A stretch of DNA of 18,053 nt from positions 1 through 18,053 of the forward strand of contig CAJTSD010000060.1 of NCBI GenBank assembly GCA_910578795.1, in the 5' to 3' direction. Every line of letters starts with the position of its first letter. The first letter of the stretch is position 1. A program made the translations under genes and the position numbers. Positions 7,218-14,372 of this stretch are shown here, one piece after another. The notes under the pieces are model-generated. The model was given only the letters and a program-made list of their open reading frames with translations. It searched no databases and was not told where the DNA came from. The DNA comes from an uncultured Lachnospiraceae bacterium (lineage in GTDB: Bacteria; Bacillota; Clostridia; Lachnospirales; Lachnospiraceae).

Positions 7218-8111
7218 ATGGGGATAAACGACATTGCATTTCCGCATCTTGGGATTTATTTGGAGAATATTCCCAAAAGCTTTTCGGTCTTTGGATTTCA
7301 GATTGCCTTTTATGGTCTGATTATCGGACTTGGCGTGATTTGCGGGGTACTTATGGCAGTTCATATTGCGAAGCTTGAAAAAATGGATTCCGACATTATT
7401 TGGGATTTTGCCATTTATGCCGTGATTTTCTCTGTAATTGGCGCGCGCCTGTATTATGTTATTTTTTCATGGGATTTATATAAGAATAATTTGCTTAGCA
7501 TTTTTAACACAAGGCAGGGCGGACTTGCAATCTACGGAGGCGTGCTCGGGGCATTTGCGACGCTGTTTGTGTATTGCAGAATCAAGAAGATTTCGCCGTA
7601 TCAGATTGGCGACTGCGGCGTGTATGGGCTGGTGCTTGGGCAGATTATCGGGCGTTGGGGGAATTTTTTCAACAGAGAAGCTTTTGGCAGCTTCACCGAT
7701 TCTTTGTTTGCAATGCGCCTTCCGCTTGACGCGGTGCGCACAAAGGACATTGCACAGTCGCACTTGGACGGAATGGCACAGATGGCTTCGGACGGCGCCG
7801 TGGTGAATTTTATACAGGTGCACCCGACCTTTTTGTATGAGGGTGTATGGAACCTGTGTCTGCTGCTCGTGATGCTCTTTTGGCACAGACATAAGAAATA
7901 TCATGGACAGATGTGTTTGGTTTATTTGGGCGGTTACGGACTTGGAAGATTTTTTGTCGAGGGACTGCGGACGGACCAGCTGCTGATTCCGCATACGCAG
8001 ATTGCGGTGTCGCAGGTGTTAGCAATCGTGATGTTTGTGTTTGCTGTGGTGTTAAATGCATATATCCGTTTTTATCTTGCAAAAGATTTGAAAAAAGAAA
8101 CTCAGTCATAA
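7218..8111 (+). CDS. lgt: Prolipoprotein diacylglyceryl transferase
   Basis: Lgt is the membrane enzyme that moves a diacylglyceryl group from phosphatidylglycerol to the lipobox cysteine of prelipoproteins, the first step of lipoprotein maturation. The 297-residue protein has about seven membrane helices, the GARLYYV segment (75-81), GGLAIYGG (101-108), the Lgt signature GRWGNFFNREAFG (145-157) and the HPTFLYE motif (202-208), followed by GRFFVEGLRTD near the C-terminus. GGAGGG lies 8 bases before the ATG. The length is standard and nothing is missing. Its products would include the importer lipoprotein encoded at 9189. A long hairpin follows the gene and overlaps the ribosome binding site of the next one. 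Confidence 0.97.
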   Translation: MGINDIAFPHLGIYLENIPKSFSVFGFQIAFYGLIIGLGVICGVLMAVHIAKLEKMDSDIIWDFAIYAVIFSVIGARLYYVIFSWDLYKNNLLSIFNTRQGGLAIYGGVLGAFATLFVYCRIKKISPYQIGDCGVYGLVLGQIIGRWGNFFNREAFGSFTDSLFAMRLPLDAVRTKDIAQSHLDGMAQMASDGAVVNFIQVHPTFLYEGVWNLCLLLVMLFWHRHKKYHGQMCLVYLGGYGLGRFFVEGLRTDQLLIPHTQIAVSQVLAIVMFVFAVVLNAYIRFYLAKDLKKETQS

Positions 8112-8119
8112 AAAGAATT

Positions 8120-8183
8120 CCCCTTTTGGCAAGCGCTGCATAGTATAAAATAAGGCAGACTTGACAAAAAGGGGATTTTGTTT
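8120..8183 (+). promoter_or_regulatory. Long hairpin covering the next gene's ribosome binding site
   Basis: Bases 8120-8139 and 8155-8174 form an imperfect stem of about 20 positions: CCCCTTTT with AAAAGGGG, then G/C, CAAG/CTTG and CTGC/GCAG with small bulges, around an A/T loop (8140-8154). The 3' arm contains the Shine-Dalgarno AAAGGGGA of the following gene, and ATTTTGTTT follows up to its ATG at 8184. It could terminate lgt transcription, mask the ribosome binding site, or both. Confidence 0.5.
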
Positions 8184-8411
8184 ATGAAATACAGTGAATT
8201 CAGGAAAAAGGAAGTTATCAGTATCAAAGACTGCAAGCGGCTTGGGCATGTCTGTGACCTTGAAATCGACGAGTGCAAGGGATGCATCTGCAAGATTATG
8301 GTACCGGGTTGCAAAGGGCTTTGGTCCATGCTGACGGACGATTCAAAGATTGTTATACCATACAATTGTATCCGTCAGGTGGGACCGGATTTGATTTTGG
8401 TGGATATTTAA
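8184..8411 (+). CDS. YlmC/YmxH-family PRC-barrel protein (sporulation-associated)
   Basis: This 75-residue protein matches the YlmC/YmxH family of Firmicutes: KEVISIKDCKRLGHVCDLEID near the start, IMVPG in the middle and VIPYNCIRQVGPDLILVDI at the end, a single PRC-barrel domain. The family is named for sporulation-associated genes of Bacillus and Clostridia, but its biochemical role is not well defined. ATG 8184 is preferred over the in-frame TTG 8178 because AAAGGGGA (8168-8175) is 8 bases upstream. Seven cysteines in 75 residues, four of them in the stretch CKGCICKIMVPGC (31-43), are many for a small cytosolic protein and may bind metal or respond to redox (inference). In Clostridia this family often sits next to nrdR, as here. 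Confidence 0.85.
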   Translation: MKYSEFRKKEVISIKDCKRLGHVCDLEIDECKGCICKIMVPGCKGLWSMLTDDSKIVIPYNCIRQVGPDLILVDI

Positions 8412-8446
8412 GAGGACACGCGGAACATGGGAAGGAAAGAATGGGG

Positions 8447-8475
8447 TTGACATAAGCTGAAAGCGAATTTATACT
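8447..8475 (+). promoter_or_regulatory. Strong sigma-A promoter for nrdR
   Basis: TTGACA (8447-8452, 6/6) and TATACT (8470-8475, 5/6) are separated by exactly 17 bases. The promoter lies about 50 bases before nrdR, so nrdR is transcribed at least partly independently of the gene before it. No recognisable pair of NrdR boxes is seen near it. Confidence 0.8.
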
Positions 8476-8526
8476 GAAAATAACGAGAAACCGAATGATT
8501 GAGCCTGTTACATGGAGGAAAAACAA

Positions 8527-8976
8527 ATGAAATGTCCGTTCTGCAACCATGAAAATACAAGAGTGATTGATTCAAGACCGGCAGACGAAAACAATTCCAT
8601 TCGCAGACGGCGTGTCTGCGATGAGTGCAGCAAGCGTTTTACGACGTATGAAAAAATAGAAACCATTCCGTTGATTGTCATAAAAAAGGACGACAACCGC
8701 GAAACATATGACCGTTCTAAAATTGAGGCGGGGATTTTGCGTGCCTGTCATAAACGTCCGGTCAGCGCCGACAGTATCAATGAGCTTGTGGATACCGTGG
8801 AAACGGAGATTTTTAACCGTGAGGAGAAGGAGATTGAGAGCCGCGACATTGGCGAGATGGTGATGAATAAGTTAAAGGATTTAGATGCCGTGGCGTATGT
8901 GCGTTTTGCCTCTGTTTACAGGGAGTTTAAGGACATCAATACATTTATGGACGAGTTGAAAAAGGTGTTGGAATAG
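8527..8976 (+). CDS. nrdR: Transcriptional repressor NrdR
   Basis: NrdR is a zinc-finger, ATP-cone repressor that senses ATP/dATP and represses ribonucleotide reductase genes. The 149-residue protein has the N-terminal zinc ribbon (C3, C6, C31, C34), the basic patch IRRRRVCDEC (25-34), RFTTYEKIE, and an ATP cone (about 46-136), with the conserved AYVRFASVYREF near the C-terminus. I start at ATG 8527 because GGAGG (8514-8518) is 8 bases ahead and nearly all NrdR proteins begin MxCPxC; an upstream in-frame ATG at 8512 contains that ribosome binding site and is not the start. Length and motifs are standard. No nrd structural gene is in the window, so its targets lie elsewhere. Confidence 0.96.
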   Translation: MKCPFCNHENTRVIDSRPADENNSIRRRRVCDECSKRFTTYEKIETIPLIVIKKDDNRETYDRSKIEAGILRACHKRPVSADSINELVDTVETEIFNREEKEIESRDIGEMVMNKLKDLDAVAYVRFASVYREFKDINTFMDELKKVLE

Positions 8977-9034
8977 GGGCGTTTGGGCTAATTTTTTTGT
9001 ATGGAATAAAATACAACTTTGTGTGAGAAAAACC

Positions 9035-9063
9035 TTGTTTTTTTTCGCTTTTTTGTATACAAT
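9035..9063 (+). promoter_or_regulatory. Probable importer-operon promoter with overlapping palindrome
   Basis: TTGTTT (9035-9040, 4/6) and TACAAT (9058-9063, 5/6) are 17 bases apart. The -10 lies inside the perfect palindrome TTGTATACAA (9053-9062), which resembles GntR-family operators (GT...AC core). The halves TTGTAT (8997-9002) and ATACAA (9011-9016) also occur upstream with an 8-base gap. A repressor bound at the palindrome would block the promoter. The site match is by eye only. Confidence 0.5.
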
Positions 9064-9079
9064 TTAGGCAGGCTTAGAG

Positions 9080-9147
9080 ACAATACGCAATGCGATTGTA
9101 CTTGACGCCATTTGTGCCGTCGGACATGAGAATGGTCCGAATGGGCA
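9080..9147 (+). promoter_or_regulatory. Structured 5' leader of the importer operon
   Basis: Two hairpins follow the promoter. At 9080-9099 ACAAT and CGC pair with GCG and ATTGT around loop AAT with one bulged A. At 9115-9147 TGCC and CGGAC pair with GTCCG and GGCA around a 9-base loop. Together they fill much of the roughly 115-base leader. I could not match them to any riboswitch class I know, and no terminator-type T run follows. Confidence 0.35.
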
Positions 9148-9188
9148 TACTACAACTGAATACAGTAGAATAAAAAAGGAGTAAAAAC

Positions 9189-10814
9189 ATGACTAAGAGA
9201 GGAAAAAGTGTTCTTTTCGTAAGTATGTTACTTACACTGACTATTGCACTGGGCGGATGCGCAGGTGATAAGGAGGCGAAAGGCTCTAGTGAGATTGCAC
9301 AGTCACAGACGGCTGCCGCGGCGGACGCGCAAGGTTCTTCTTCGGAGAACGAGAGTGCGGCGCAGGAAGCTCAGGACGTGACGGATTCGCACATAACCAT
9401 TGGTATTCCACAGGATTTGGACAGTCTTGTGCCAAGCCTTTCACAGGGCGCAGGTACGCAGGAAATCCTGTTTAATATCTATGAGGGCTTAATCAAACCT
9501 GACAGCGAAGGCAATCTTGTCCCTGCAGTAGCAAGCGATTACACAATGTCGGAGGACGGACTTAACTACACCTTCACATTGCGGGAAGGAATCAAGTTCC
9601 ATAACGGGAACCCTGTTACGGTGGCGGACGTGAAATATTCGATTGATACCTGCGCCGGTTTAAATGGGGGAGAGCCTGTTATATCGGCGTTTTCTAATGT
9701 TGAGAGCGTGGAAACGCCTGATGATAAGACAATTGTGATTACGCTTAAGGAGTCGAGCAGTTCGTTTCTTGCAATCCTTGGAACGGTTGAGGCGGCGATT
9801 GTGCCTGCGGACGCGGCGGATTTGCAGACTAATCCGGTTGGTACGGGACCGTACAGATTTGTGTCGCGCTCGTTGCAGGAGAACGTGGTTTTGCAGCGGT
9901 TTGACGAATACTGGGGAGAGCCTGCGCACATTCAGGATATTACGTTAAAGGTGCTTGCGGACGCGGATTCGATTGTGATGAATCTTGAGGGCGGCGCGGT
10001 TGACATGGTGGCAAGAGTGTCAACAACACAGGCGGCGGAGTTAAGCGATAACTTTGAAGTGATTGAGGGGACCATGAACTTGGTTCAGGCGGTTTACCTG
10101 AACAATAAGGTTGCGCCGTTTGATAACGAGAAGGTAAGACAGGCGCTTTGCTATGCGGTGAACAAGCAGGAAATTCTTGATTTTGTTTCGGACGGAAAGG
10201 GTACGCCTGTCGGCAGCAGTATGTTCCCCGCGTTTGGAAAATATTATATTGACGAGCTCAACGACACGTATACAACCGATCTTGAAAAGGCAAAGGCGCT
10301 GCTTGCAGAAGCAGGCTATGCCGACGGGTTCAGCTTTACGATGAAGGTGCCGTCAAACTATCAGCAGCATGTGGATACGGCGCAGGTCGTTGCGGAGCAA
10401 TTCAAGCAGATTGGCGTAACGGCGAATATTGAACTGATTGAGTGGGAAACATGGTTAAGTGACGTGTATCAGGGACGTGATTTTGAGGCGACGCTTGTAG
10501 GCGTGGACGCATCAACGCTCACGGCGGGCGCAATGCTTTCCCGGTTCCGTTCCGATGCGCACAACAATTTTATGAATTTCAATAATGCGGATTATGATGC
10601 CGCTTATGCGAACGCGCTCGCGGCGGAGGCGGCTTCCGACGACGAGAAGGCGACGGAGTATTATAAGGAATGTGAGACCATTCTTGCGGAAGCGGCGGCA
10701 AATGTTTATATTCAGGATATGTGCGAGCTTGTGGCAGTTAGAAAGGGCTATGCGGGATATACGTTCTATCCGCTTTACATTCAGGATTTATCAAAGCTTT
10801 ATATTACGGAATAA
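9189..10814 (+). CDS. ABC importer substrate-binding lipoprotein (peptide/nickel family 5)
   Basis: This is the extracytoplasmic binding protein of the importer encoded downstream. It has 541 residues. The N-terminal signal MTKRGKSVLF and a hydrophobic stretch end in lipobox LGGC, with C24 the expected lipidated residue (by Lgt). Residues 25-66 form a linker rich in Ala, Ser, Glu and Gln. From about 68 the family 5 fold begins: LFNIYEGLIKPDSEGNLVPA, the signature region YTFTLREGIKFHNGNPVTVADV, PVGTGPYRF and RQALCYAVNKQEILDFV. This family binds oligopeptides, dipeptides, nickel complexes or other small ligands, so specificity cannot be assigned. AAAAAGGAG sits 8 bases before the ATG. It is first in the operon, under the promoter near 9035 and after a structured leader. 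Confidence 0.93.
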   Translation: MTKRGKSVLFVSMLLTLTIALGGCAGDKEAKGSSEIAQSQTAAAADAQGSSSENESAAQEAQDVTDSHITIGIPQDLDSLVPSLSQGAGTQEILFNIYEGLIKPDSEGNLVPAVASDYTMSEDGLNYTFTLREGIKFHNGNPVTVADVKYSIDTCAGLNGGEPVISAFSNVESVETPDDKTIVITLKESSSSFLAILGTVEAAIVPADAADLQTNPVGTGPYRFVSRSLQENVVLQRFDEYWGEPAHIQDITLKVLADADSIVMNLEGGAVDMVARVSTTQAAELSDNFEVIEGTMNLVQAVYLNNKVAPFDNEKVRQALCYAVNKQEILDFVSDGKGTPVGSSMFPAFGKYYIDELNDTYTTDLEKAKALLAEAGYADGFSFTMKVPSNYQQHVDTAQVVAEQFKQIGVTANIELIEWETWLSDVYQGRDFEATLVGVDASTLTAGAMLSRFRSDAHNNFMNFNNADYDAAYANALAAEAASDDEKATEYYKECETILAEAAANVYIQDMCELVAVRKGYAGYTFYPLYIQDLSKLYITE

Positions 10815-10852
10815 GGTATGAAAAAGCATGAAGAAACGCTAAGGCGGATAAT

Positions 10853-11059
10853 ATGAAGAAAACGATATTGATTATTGATATAATATTCATTATAATAACA
10901 TTTTTATTAGCAGTACACTTTAATTATTCCAATAGTACCGGATTGGCTGCGCTTGAAGATGTAGGAAATTTTGTAAAATGTTTAATTATTTTGGTAGTTG
11001 AGATATTACTGCTTGTTTATATAGGTGTTTCTTGGATGAAACAACATAAAAGAAAATGA
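10853..11059 (+). CDS. Small two-helix membrane protein, unrecognised
   Basis: This 68-residue protein consists mainly of two hydrophobic segments (about 4-22 and 42-62) with a short polar loop (FNYSNSTGLAALEDVGN) and a basic tail (MKQHKRK). AAGGCGG lies 6 bases before the ATG. It sits between the binding protein and permease genes of the importer, a place with no standard subunit. Its DNA is much richer in A and T than the genes on either side, and it is followed by an AT-rich gap with its own promoter-like sequence, so it may be a late insertion. It could be a small accessory or regulatory membrane protein, but I recognise no family. The length and helix pattern make it likely to be real, not chance. 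Confidence 0.55.
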   Translation: MKKTILIIDIIFIIITFLLAVHFNYSNSTGLAALEDVGNFVKCLIILVVEILLLVYIGVSWMKQHKRK

Positions 11060-11068
11060 ATTATTTGT

Positions 11069-11098
11069 CTGACAGGGTTTTTCTTATTTTTAGATAAT
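11069..11098 (+). promoter_or_regulatory. Possible internal promoter before the permease genes
   Basis: CTGACA (11069-11074, 5/6 to -35) and GATAAT (11093-11098, 5/6 to -10) are 18 bases apart. The pair lies in the AT-rich gap about 110 bases before the first permease gene and could give permeases and ATPase transcription independent of the binding protein. Confidence 0.45.
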
Positions 11099-11161
11099 AA
11101 AAGTAAAAGGACTCTTGGGAAAAGATAATTCATAACAGGGGAACCGGTGACTTATTATAGT

Positions 11162-11201
11162 TGCCGGCTGCTCCAAACTATTATAAAAAAGGGAGGCGGC
11201 A
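11162..11201 (+). promoter_or_regulatory. Hairpin masking the permease ribosome binding site
   Basis: TGCCG (11162-11166) pairs with CGGCA (11197-11201) and CTCC (11171-11174) with GGAG (11192-11195), with a small internal loop and a 17-base apical loop. The 3' arm contains GGGAGG (11191-11196), the ribosome binding site of the permease start at 11207. It may lower permease output relative to the binding protein. Confidence 0.4.
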
Positions 11202-11206
11202 GGAAT

Positions 11207-12154
11207 ATGAAATACGCGCTGAAAAAATTTGCGGCAATGCTTGTGACGATTCTTTGCATTTCGTTTCTTGTCTACCTTGCATTTGATTTGATACCGGGCG
11301 ACGCGGCGCTTGCCGCGCTCGGTACGGATGTGGAGCCCGAGCGCCTTGCGGCGATGCGGGAGGAAATGGGTTTAAACAGACCTTTTTTGGAGCGCTATTT
11401 TGACTGGCTGGTCAGCTTTGTGAGGGGGGATTTCGGGACCTCGTATAAATATCATCTGCCTGTGGCGGAACTGATTGTGTCAAAGCTGCCTGTGACAGTC
11501 ATTATGGCGCTTATTTCATTTGCAATTATGACAGTCGTGTCACTTCCTGTCGGCATCTATACGGCGAAGCATAGCGGTGGGCGGATAGACAGGGGGATTA
11601 CGGTGATTAATCAGGTGATGATGTCGGTGCCGCATTTTTTCATGGGGATTCTGATTACCTATGTGTTCGGAATGGTTTTCAAGCTGTTCACACCGGGCGG
11701 ATTTGTTTCTTATGAAACGGATTTTGCGGGCTTTTTGGCTTATATCATCTTTCCGTGCATTGCGATTGCACTTCCGAAAATTGCGATGTCGGTAAAGCTT
11801 CTTCGCGGTTCCTGCATGGGGGAGGCAAAGAAGGACTATGTGCGGACGGCATACAGTAAGGGAAACGACACCAATAAGGTTTTGTATCGTCATGTGTTGA
11901 AAAATGCCATGATTCCTGTGATTACGCTTTGGGGAATGATGCTTGCGGACATGCTTGTCGGAAGCATTGTTATCGAGCAGGTGTTTAACATTCCGGGCAT
12001 CGGGCGCATTCTTCTGACTTCCATTTCGTACAGGGACTATCCTGTGGTGGAAGCAATTATTGTGTTAATCGCCTTTGTTGTGGTGGTGACAAATTTCTGC
12101 GTGGATTTGATTTATGGGTTGATTGATCCGCGTATTAACGTGGGGGCGGAGTGA
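11207..12154 (+). CDS. ABC importer permease, DppB/OppB type
   Basis: This is the first membrane subunit of the importer. From ATG 11207 it has 315 residues and about six helices. It has the family N-terminus (LVYLAFDLIPGDAALAALGTD, then MREEMGLNRPFLERY), which in DppB/OppB/NikB proteins precedes the permease domain, and the cytoplasmic EAA-type loop in YRHVLKNAMIPVITLWG, followed by GSIVIEQVFNIPGIGRILL and the usual ending DLIYGLIDPRI. An earlier in-frame GTG at 11147 lacks a ribosome binding site, while GGGAGG and AGGAAT precede ATG 11207, so the later start is chosen. The stop TGA overlaps the next permease start. It pairs with the following permease as a heterodimeric channel. Confidence 0.93.
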   Translation: MKYALKKFAAMLVTILCISFLVYLAFDLIPGDAALAALGTDVEPERLAAMREEMGLNRPFLERYFDWLVSFVRGDFGTSYKYHLPVAELIVSKLPVTVIMALISFAIMTVVSLPVGIYTAKHSGGRIDRGITVINQVMMSVPHFFMGILITYVFGMVFKLFTPGGFVSYETDFAGFLAYIIFPCIAIALPKIAMSVKLLRGSCMGEAKKDYVRTAYSKGNDTNKVLYRHVLKNAMIPVITLWGMMLADMLVGSIVIEQVFNIPGIGRILLTSISYRDYPVVEAIIVLIAFVVVVTNFCVDLIYGLIDPRINVGAE

Positions 12155-12993
12155 TGCATAGGAAACGTTTTGGGAAAACAATGTTTGGCAGACAAAAAAA
12201 AATACCGCTGAATTTTAAAATCGGTGCCGCAATAACCGGTGTAATGACACTGCTGATTTTGATGAGTTTTGTTTACACGCCTTATGATATTACCAAGATG
12301 GACAGCGCGTCGAAACTTGCCGCGCCTTCCCTTGCGCATCTGATGGGCTGCGATAATTTTGGCAGGGACATTTTTTCGCGCGTGCTAAAGGGAATGGAGA
12401 ATACGTTTGTGATAGCGCTTTTGACGGTGGTTATCGGAACGGCGGGAGGCATTATCATCGGGGCGTTTACCGGTTATTTTGGCGGCTGGCTTGACGAAGT
12501 GCTGATGCGCATTATTGACGTTGTGTTTGCGTTTCCAAGCATTTTGCTTGCGCTGGTGTTTGTGAGTATTTTCGGCACGGGCAGATACAACGTGGTGGCA
12601 GCGCTTGGCGTGGCGTTTATTCCGAGCTTTGCGCGCATTGTGCGGGGGGAGTTTATCAAGTACCGTGAGATGGATTATGTCAAGAGCGCAAGGCTTGCAG
12701 GCGTGGGGACCCTTCGGATTATTTTTGTGCATATCCTGCCAAATACCCTTACGGTGTTGACGTCCTCCATTATGATTGGATTTAACAATGCGGTTCTTGC
12801 GGAGGCTGGCATGAGTTATCTTGGGATTGGCGTACAGCCGCCTGACGCGAGCTTGGGCAGTATGCTTTCGGAGTCGCAGACGTATTTGTTTTCCGCGCCG
12901 TGGTATGCAGTTTTTCCGGGACTGATGATTATTTTGCTTGTTCTTGGATTTTCTCTTTTGGCGGACGGACTGAAAGACCCGGCGGCAGGGTAG
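12154..12993 (+). CDS. ABC importer permease, DppC/OppC type
   Basis: This is the second membrane subunit, 279 residues from ATG 12154, which overlaps the previous stop (TGATG). An in-frame GTG at 12151 is an alternative start that adds one residue. The N-terminal helix (about 23-44) is followed by LAHLMGCDNFGRDIFSRVLKGM, the family hallmark (HxxGTDxxGRDxxSR; here CDN replaces the usual GTD), and five further helices. The EAA loop region is LPNTLTVLTSSIMIGFNNAVLAEAG, then MSYLGIGVQPPDASLGSML, near-identical to the DppC/OppC pattern, and the protein ends in LADGLKDP. The cysteine-for-threonine type change in the GTD motif may reflect the clade. Ribosome binding is probably coupled to the end of the preceding gene (GGGGGCGG). 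Confidence 0.93.
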   Translation: MHRKRFGKTMFGRQKKIPLNFKIGAAITGVMTLLILMSFVYTPYDITKMDSASKLAAPSLAHLMGCDNFGRDIFSRVLKGMENTFVIALLTVVIGTAGGIIIGAFTGYFGGWLDEVLMRIIDVVFAFPSILLALVFVSIFGTGRYNVVAALGVAFIPSFARIVRGEFIKYREMDYVKSARLAGVGTLRIIFVHILPNTLTVLTSSIMIGFNNAVLAEAGMSYLGIGVQPPDASLGSMLSESQTYLFSAPWYAVFPGLMIILLVLGFSLLADGLKDPAAG

Positions 12994-13007
12994 GAGGAGT
13001 GTGCGGT

Positions 13008-13808
13008 ATGTTATTGGAAGTAAGGGATTTAAATATTGAGTTTCACGATCACGATGTTCCCGAGCGTGTCGTCAATCATGTCAGTTTTTCGCTTGAGGAG
13101 GGAGAAATTCTTGGGATTGTGGGCGAATCGGGTTCCGGCAAGTCCATGACGGCAATGGCAATCGCAGGACTTTTGAAACGTCATGATTTGGAAAAGAAGG
13201 GTGAGATTTTTTTTGCGGGAACTGAGCTTTTGCGCGCGTCACGCGCCAAGCTTAGGACATTTCAGGGAAATGACATCAGTATTATTTTTCAGGAGCCGAT
13301 GACTTCCTTGAATCCGGTTAAGCGGATTGGGTGGCAGGTGGAGGAAAGTTTGAGAATCCACAGACCCCAACTGGATAAGGAGGAGCGCAAACAGCGCGCG
13401 ATAGCGGCTTTGTCAGACGTGGAACTGCCCAATCCCGAGCAGATTTACAGGAAATATCCGCACGAGCTTTCGGGCGGTATGCGTCAGCGCGTGATGATTG
13501 CGTCAGCGATGATTTGTGAGCCGAAGCTTCTGATTGCGGACGAGCCGACAACGGCGCTTGATGTGACGATTCAGTTGCAGATTGTGAAGCTTTTGCAGCG
13601 GTTAAATAAAGAGAAAAAGATGGCGGTTTTGTTTATTTCACATGATTTAAGCCTTGTGAAGCGGCTGTGTGACCGCATTATTGTGATGCACAACGGGGAT
13701 ATTGTGGAGCAGGGGAGCGCGCAGGCGATTTTTGATTGTCCGAAGGAACGGTATACCAAGGAGCTGATTGATGCGATACCGCGGTTGGAGAAACTGAATT
13801 TAGGATAA
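13008..13808 (+). CDS. ABC importer ATPase, NikD/DppD type, the only ATPase gene in the operon
   Basis: This is the cytosolic ATPase that powers the importer. From ATG 13008 (AGGAGG 10 bases upstream) it has 266 residues with a complete nucleotide-binding domain: Walker A GESGSGKS (39-46), Q loop Q95 in IIFQEPMTSLNP, signature LSGGMRQ (154-160), Walker B LLIADEP (174-180), D loop TALD and switch H212. The length fits the short NikD-like form; it lacks the C-terminal extension with the Fe-S/peptide-transporter domain found in the longer DppD/OppD. Importers of this family usually have two different ATPases, but no second one follows; a truncated nucleosidase comes next instead. Either this protein works as a homodimer, a second ATPase is encoded elsewhere, or the second gene was deleted. 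Confidence 0.93.
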   Translation: MLLEVRDLNIEFHDHDVPERVVNHVSFSLEEGEILGIVGESGSGKSMTAMAIAGLLKRHDLEKKGEIFFAGTELLRASRAKLRTFQGNDISIIFQEPMTSLNPVKRIGWQVEESLRIHRPQLDKEERKQRAIAALSDVELPNPEQIYRKYPHELSGGMRQRVMIASAMICEPKLLIADEPTTALDVTIQLQIVKLLQRLNKEKKMAVLFISHDLSLVKRLCDRIIVMHNGDIVEQGSAQAIFDCPKERYTKELIDAIPRLEKLNLG

Positions 13809-13817
13809 GCCGGAGGA

Positions 13818-14303
13818 TTGGAGAAAGGAACGGGAACAGCGGGCGGAATGGACCTTCGCCTTGCAATTTTTGACACGGTGATTTCTACGGAGGTTTGTTA
13901 TCATGATGTTGCCGAGGATATTTTGACGGAATTTCACCCGTGGCTGAAATCGGCGTTTTTTCAGGCGGACGCTACGTTGGTAGCATTATCCAAAGCTGCT
14001 GTCAGGAACATGGAATTGGAAGGAACGGTCTTTTGGGGACGAATGGTCACGGGGGAGGCGTTTATAACCGATGAAGAGCGGCAGGAGATTCTTGATACAT
14101 ATGCGCCTTTAACGGTCGATATGGAAACCGCAAGTATTGCGCATGTATGTTATGTAAACACGATACCGTTTCTTGCCATACGCTGTGTTACAGATACTGC
14201 CACGCACAGCGGGACTGACAATTTTGAAGTTAATTGTGCCAAAGCCTCTGCGATTGCGAAAAATATTACGGTGGCTTTATTAGATGTGCTTTGCGGCAGA
14301 TAA
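13818..14303 (+). pseudogene. mtnN: MTA/SAH nucleosidase, N-terminally truncated
   Basis: The enzyme cleaves 5'-methylthioadenosine and S-adenosylhomocysteine to adenine and a thioribose product, recycling methionine and removing SAH. This frame encodes the C-terminal two thirds: GTAGGMDLRLAIFDTVISTE with YHDV (the GVAGGLDP...GDIVVS region of the family), VDMETASIAHVC with E103 (Glu174 of the E. coli enzyme) and IRCVTDTATHSG with D126 (Asp197). The first ~75 residues, with the P1 strand and catalytic Glu12, are absent. Only a TTG at 13818 after GGAGG could start it, so activity is unlikely. It begins nine bases after the ATPase stop, and the homologous part starts abruptly at about 13833, suggesting a deletion joint there. 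A short functional variant cannot be excluded. Confidence 0.75.
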
Positions 14304-14372
14304 AAAAGAATTGAACCATCGAAACGTTTAGGATTTTGGAAACCATATTTGACAAAAAAGGAGATAAAAGGA

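Noticed and set aside
8512..8526. ATG 8512 as start of nrdR
   Set aside because: The GGAGG needed for initiation lies inside these codons, and the family starts at MKCPFC (ATG 8527).
8411..8526. NrdR boxes at the nrdR promoter (autoregulation)
   Set aside because: I could not find a pair resembling the NrdR-box consensus near the promoter.
8977..9050. Possible intrinsic terminator of nrdR (AAAAAC/GTTTTT near 9027-9045)
   Set aside because: The stem is short, A/T-only except one pair, and the T runs overlap the importer promoter; not convincing enough to list.
9064..9188. Known riboswitch or T-box before the importer
   Set aside because: No T-box GGGTGG element and no recognisable SAM, guanidine, purine, TPP or cobalamin core could be seen.
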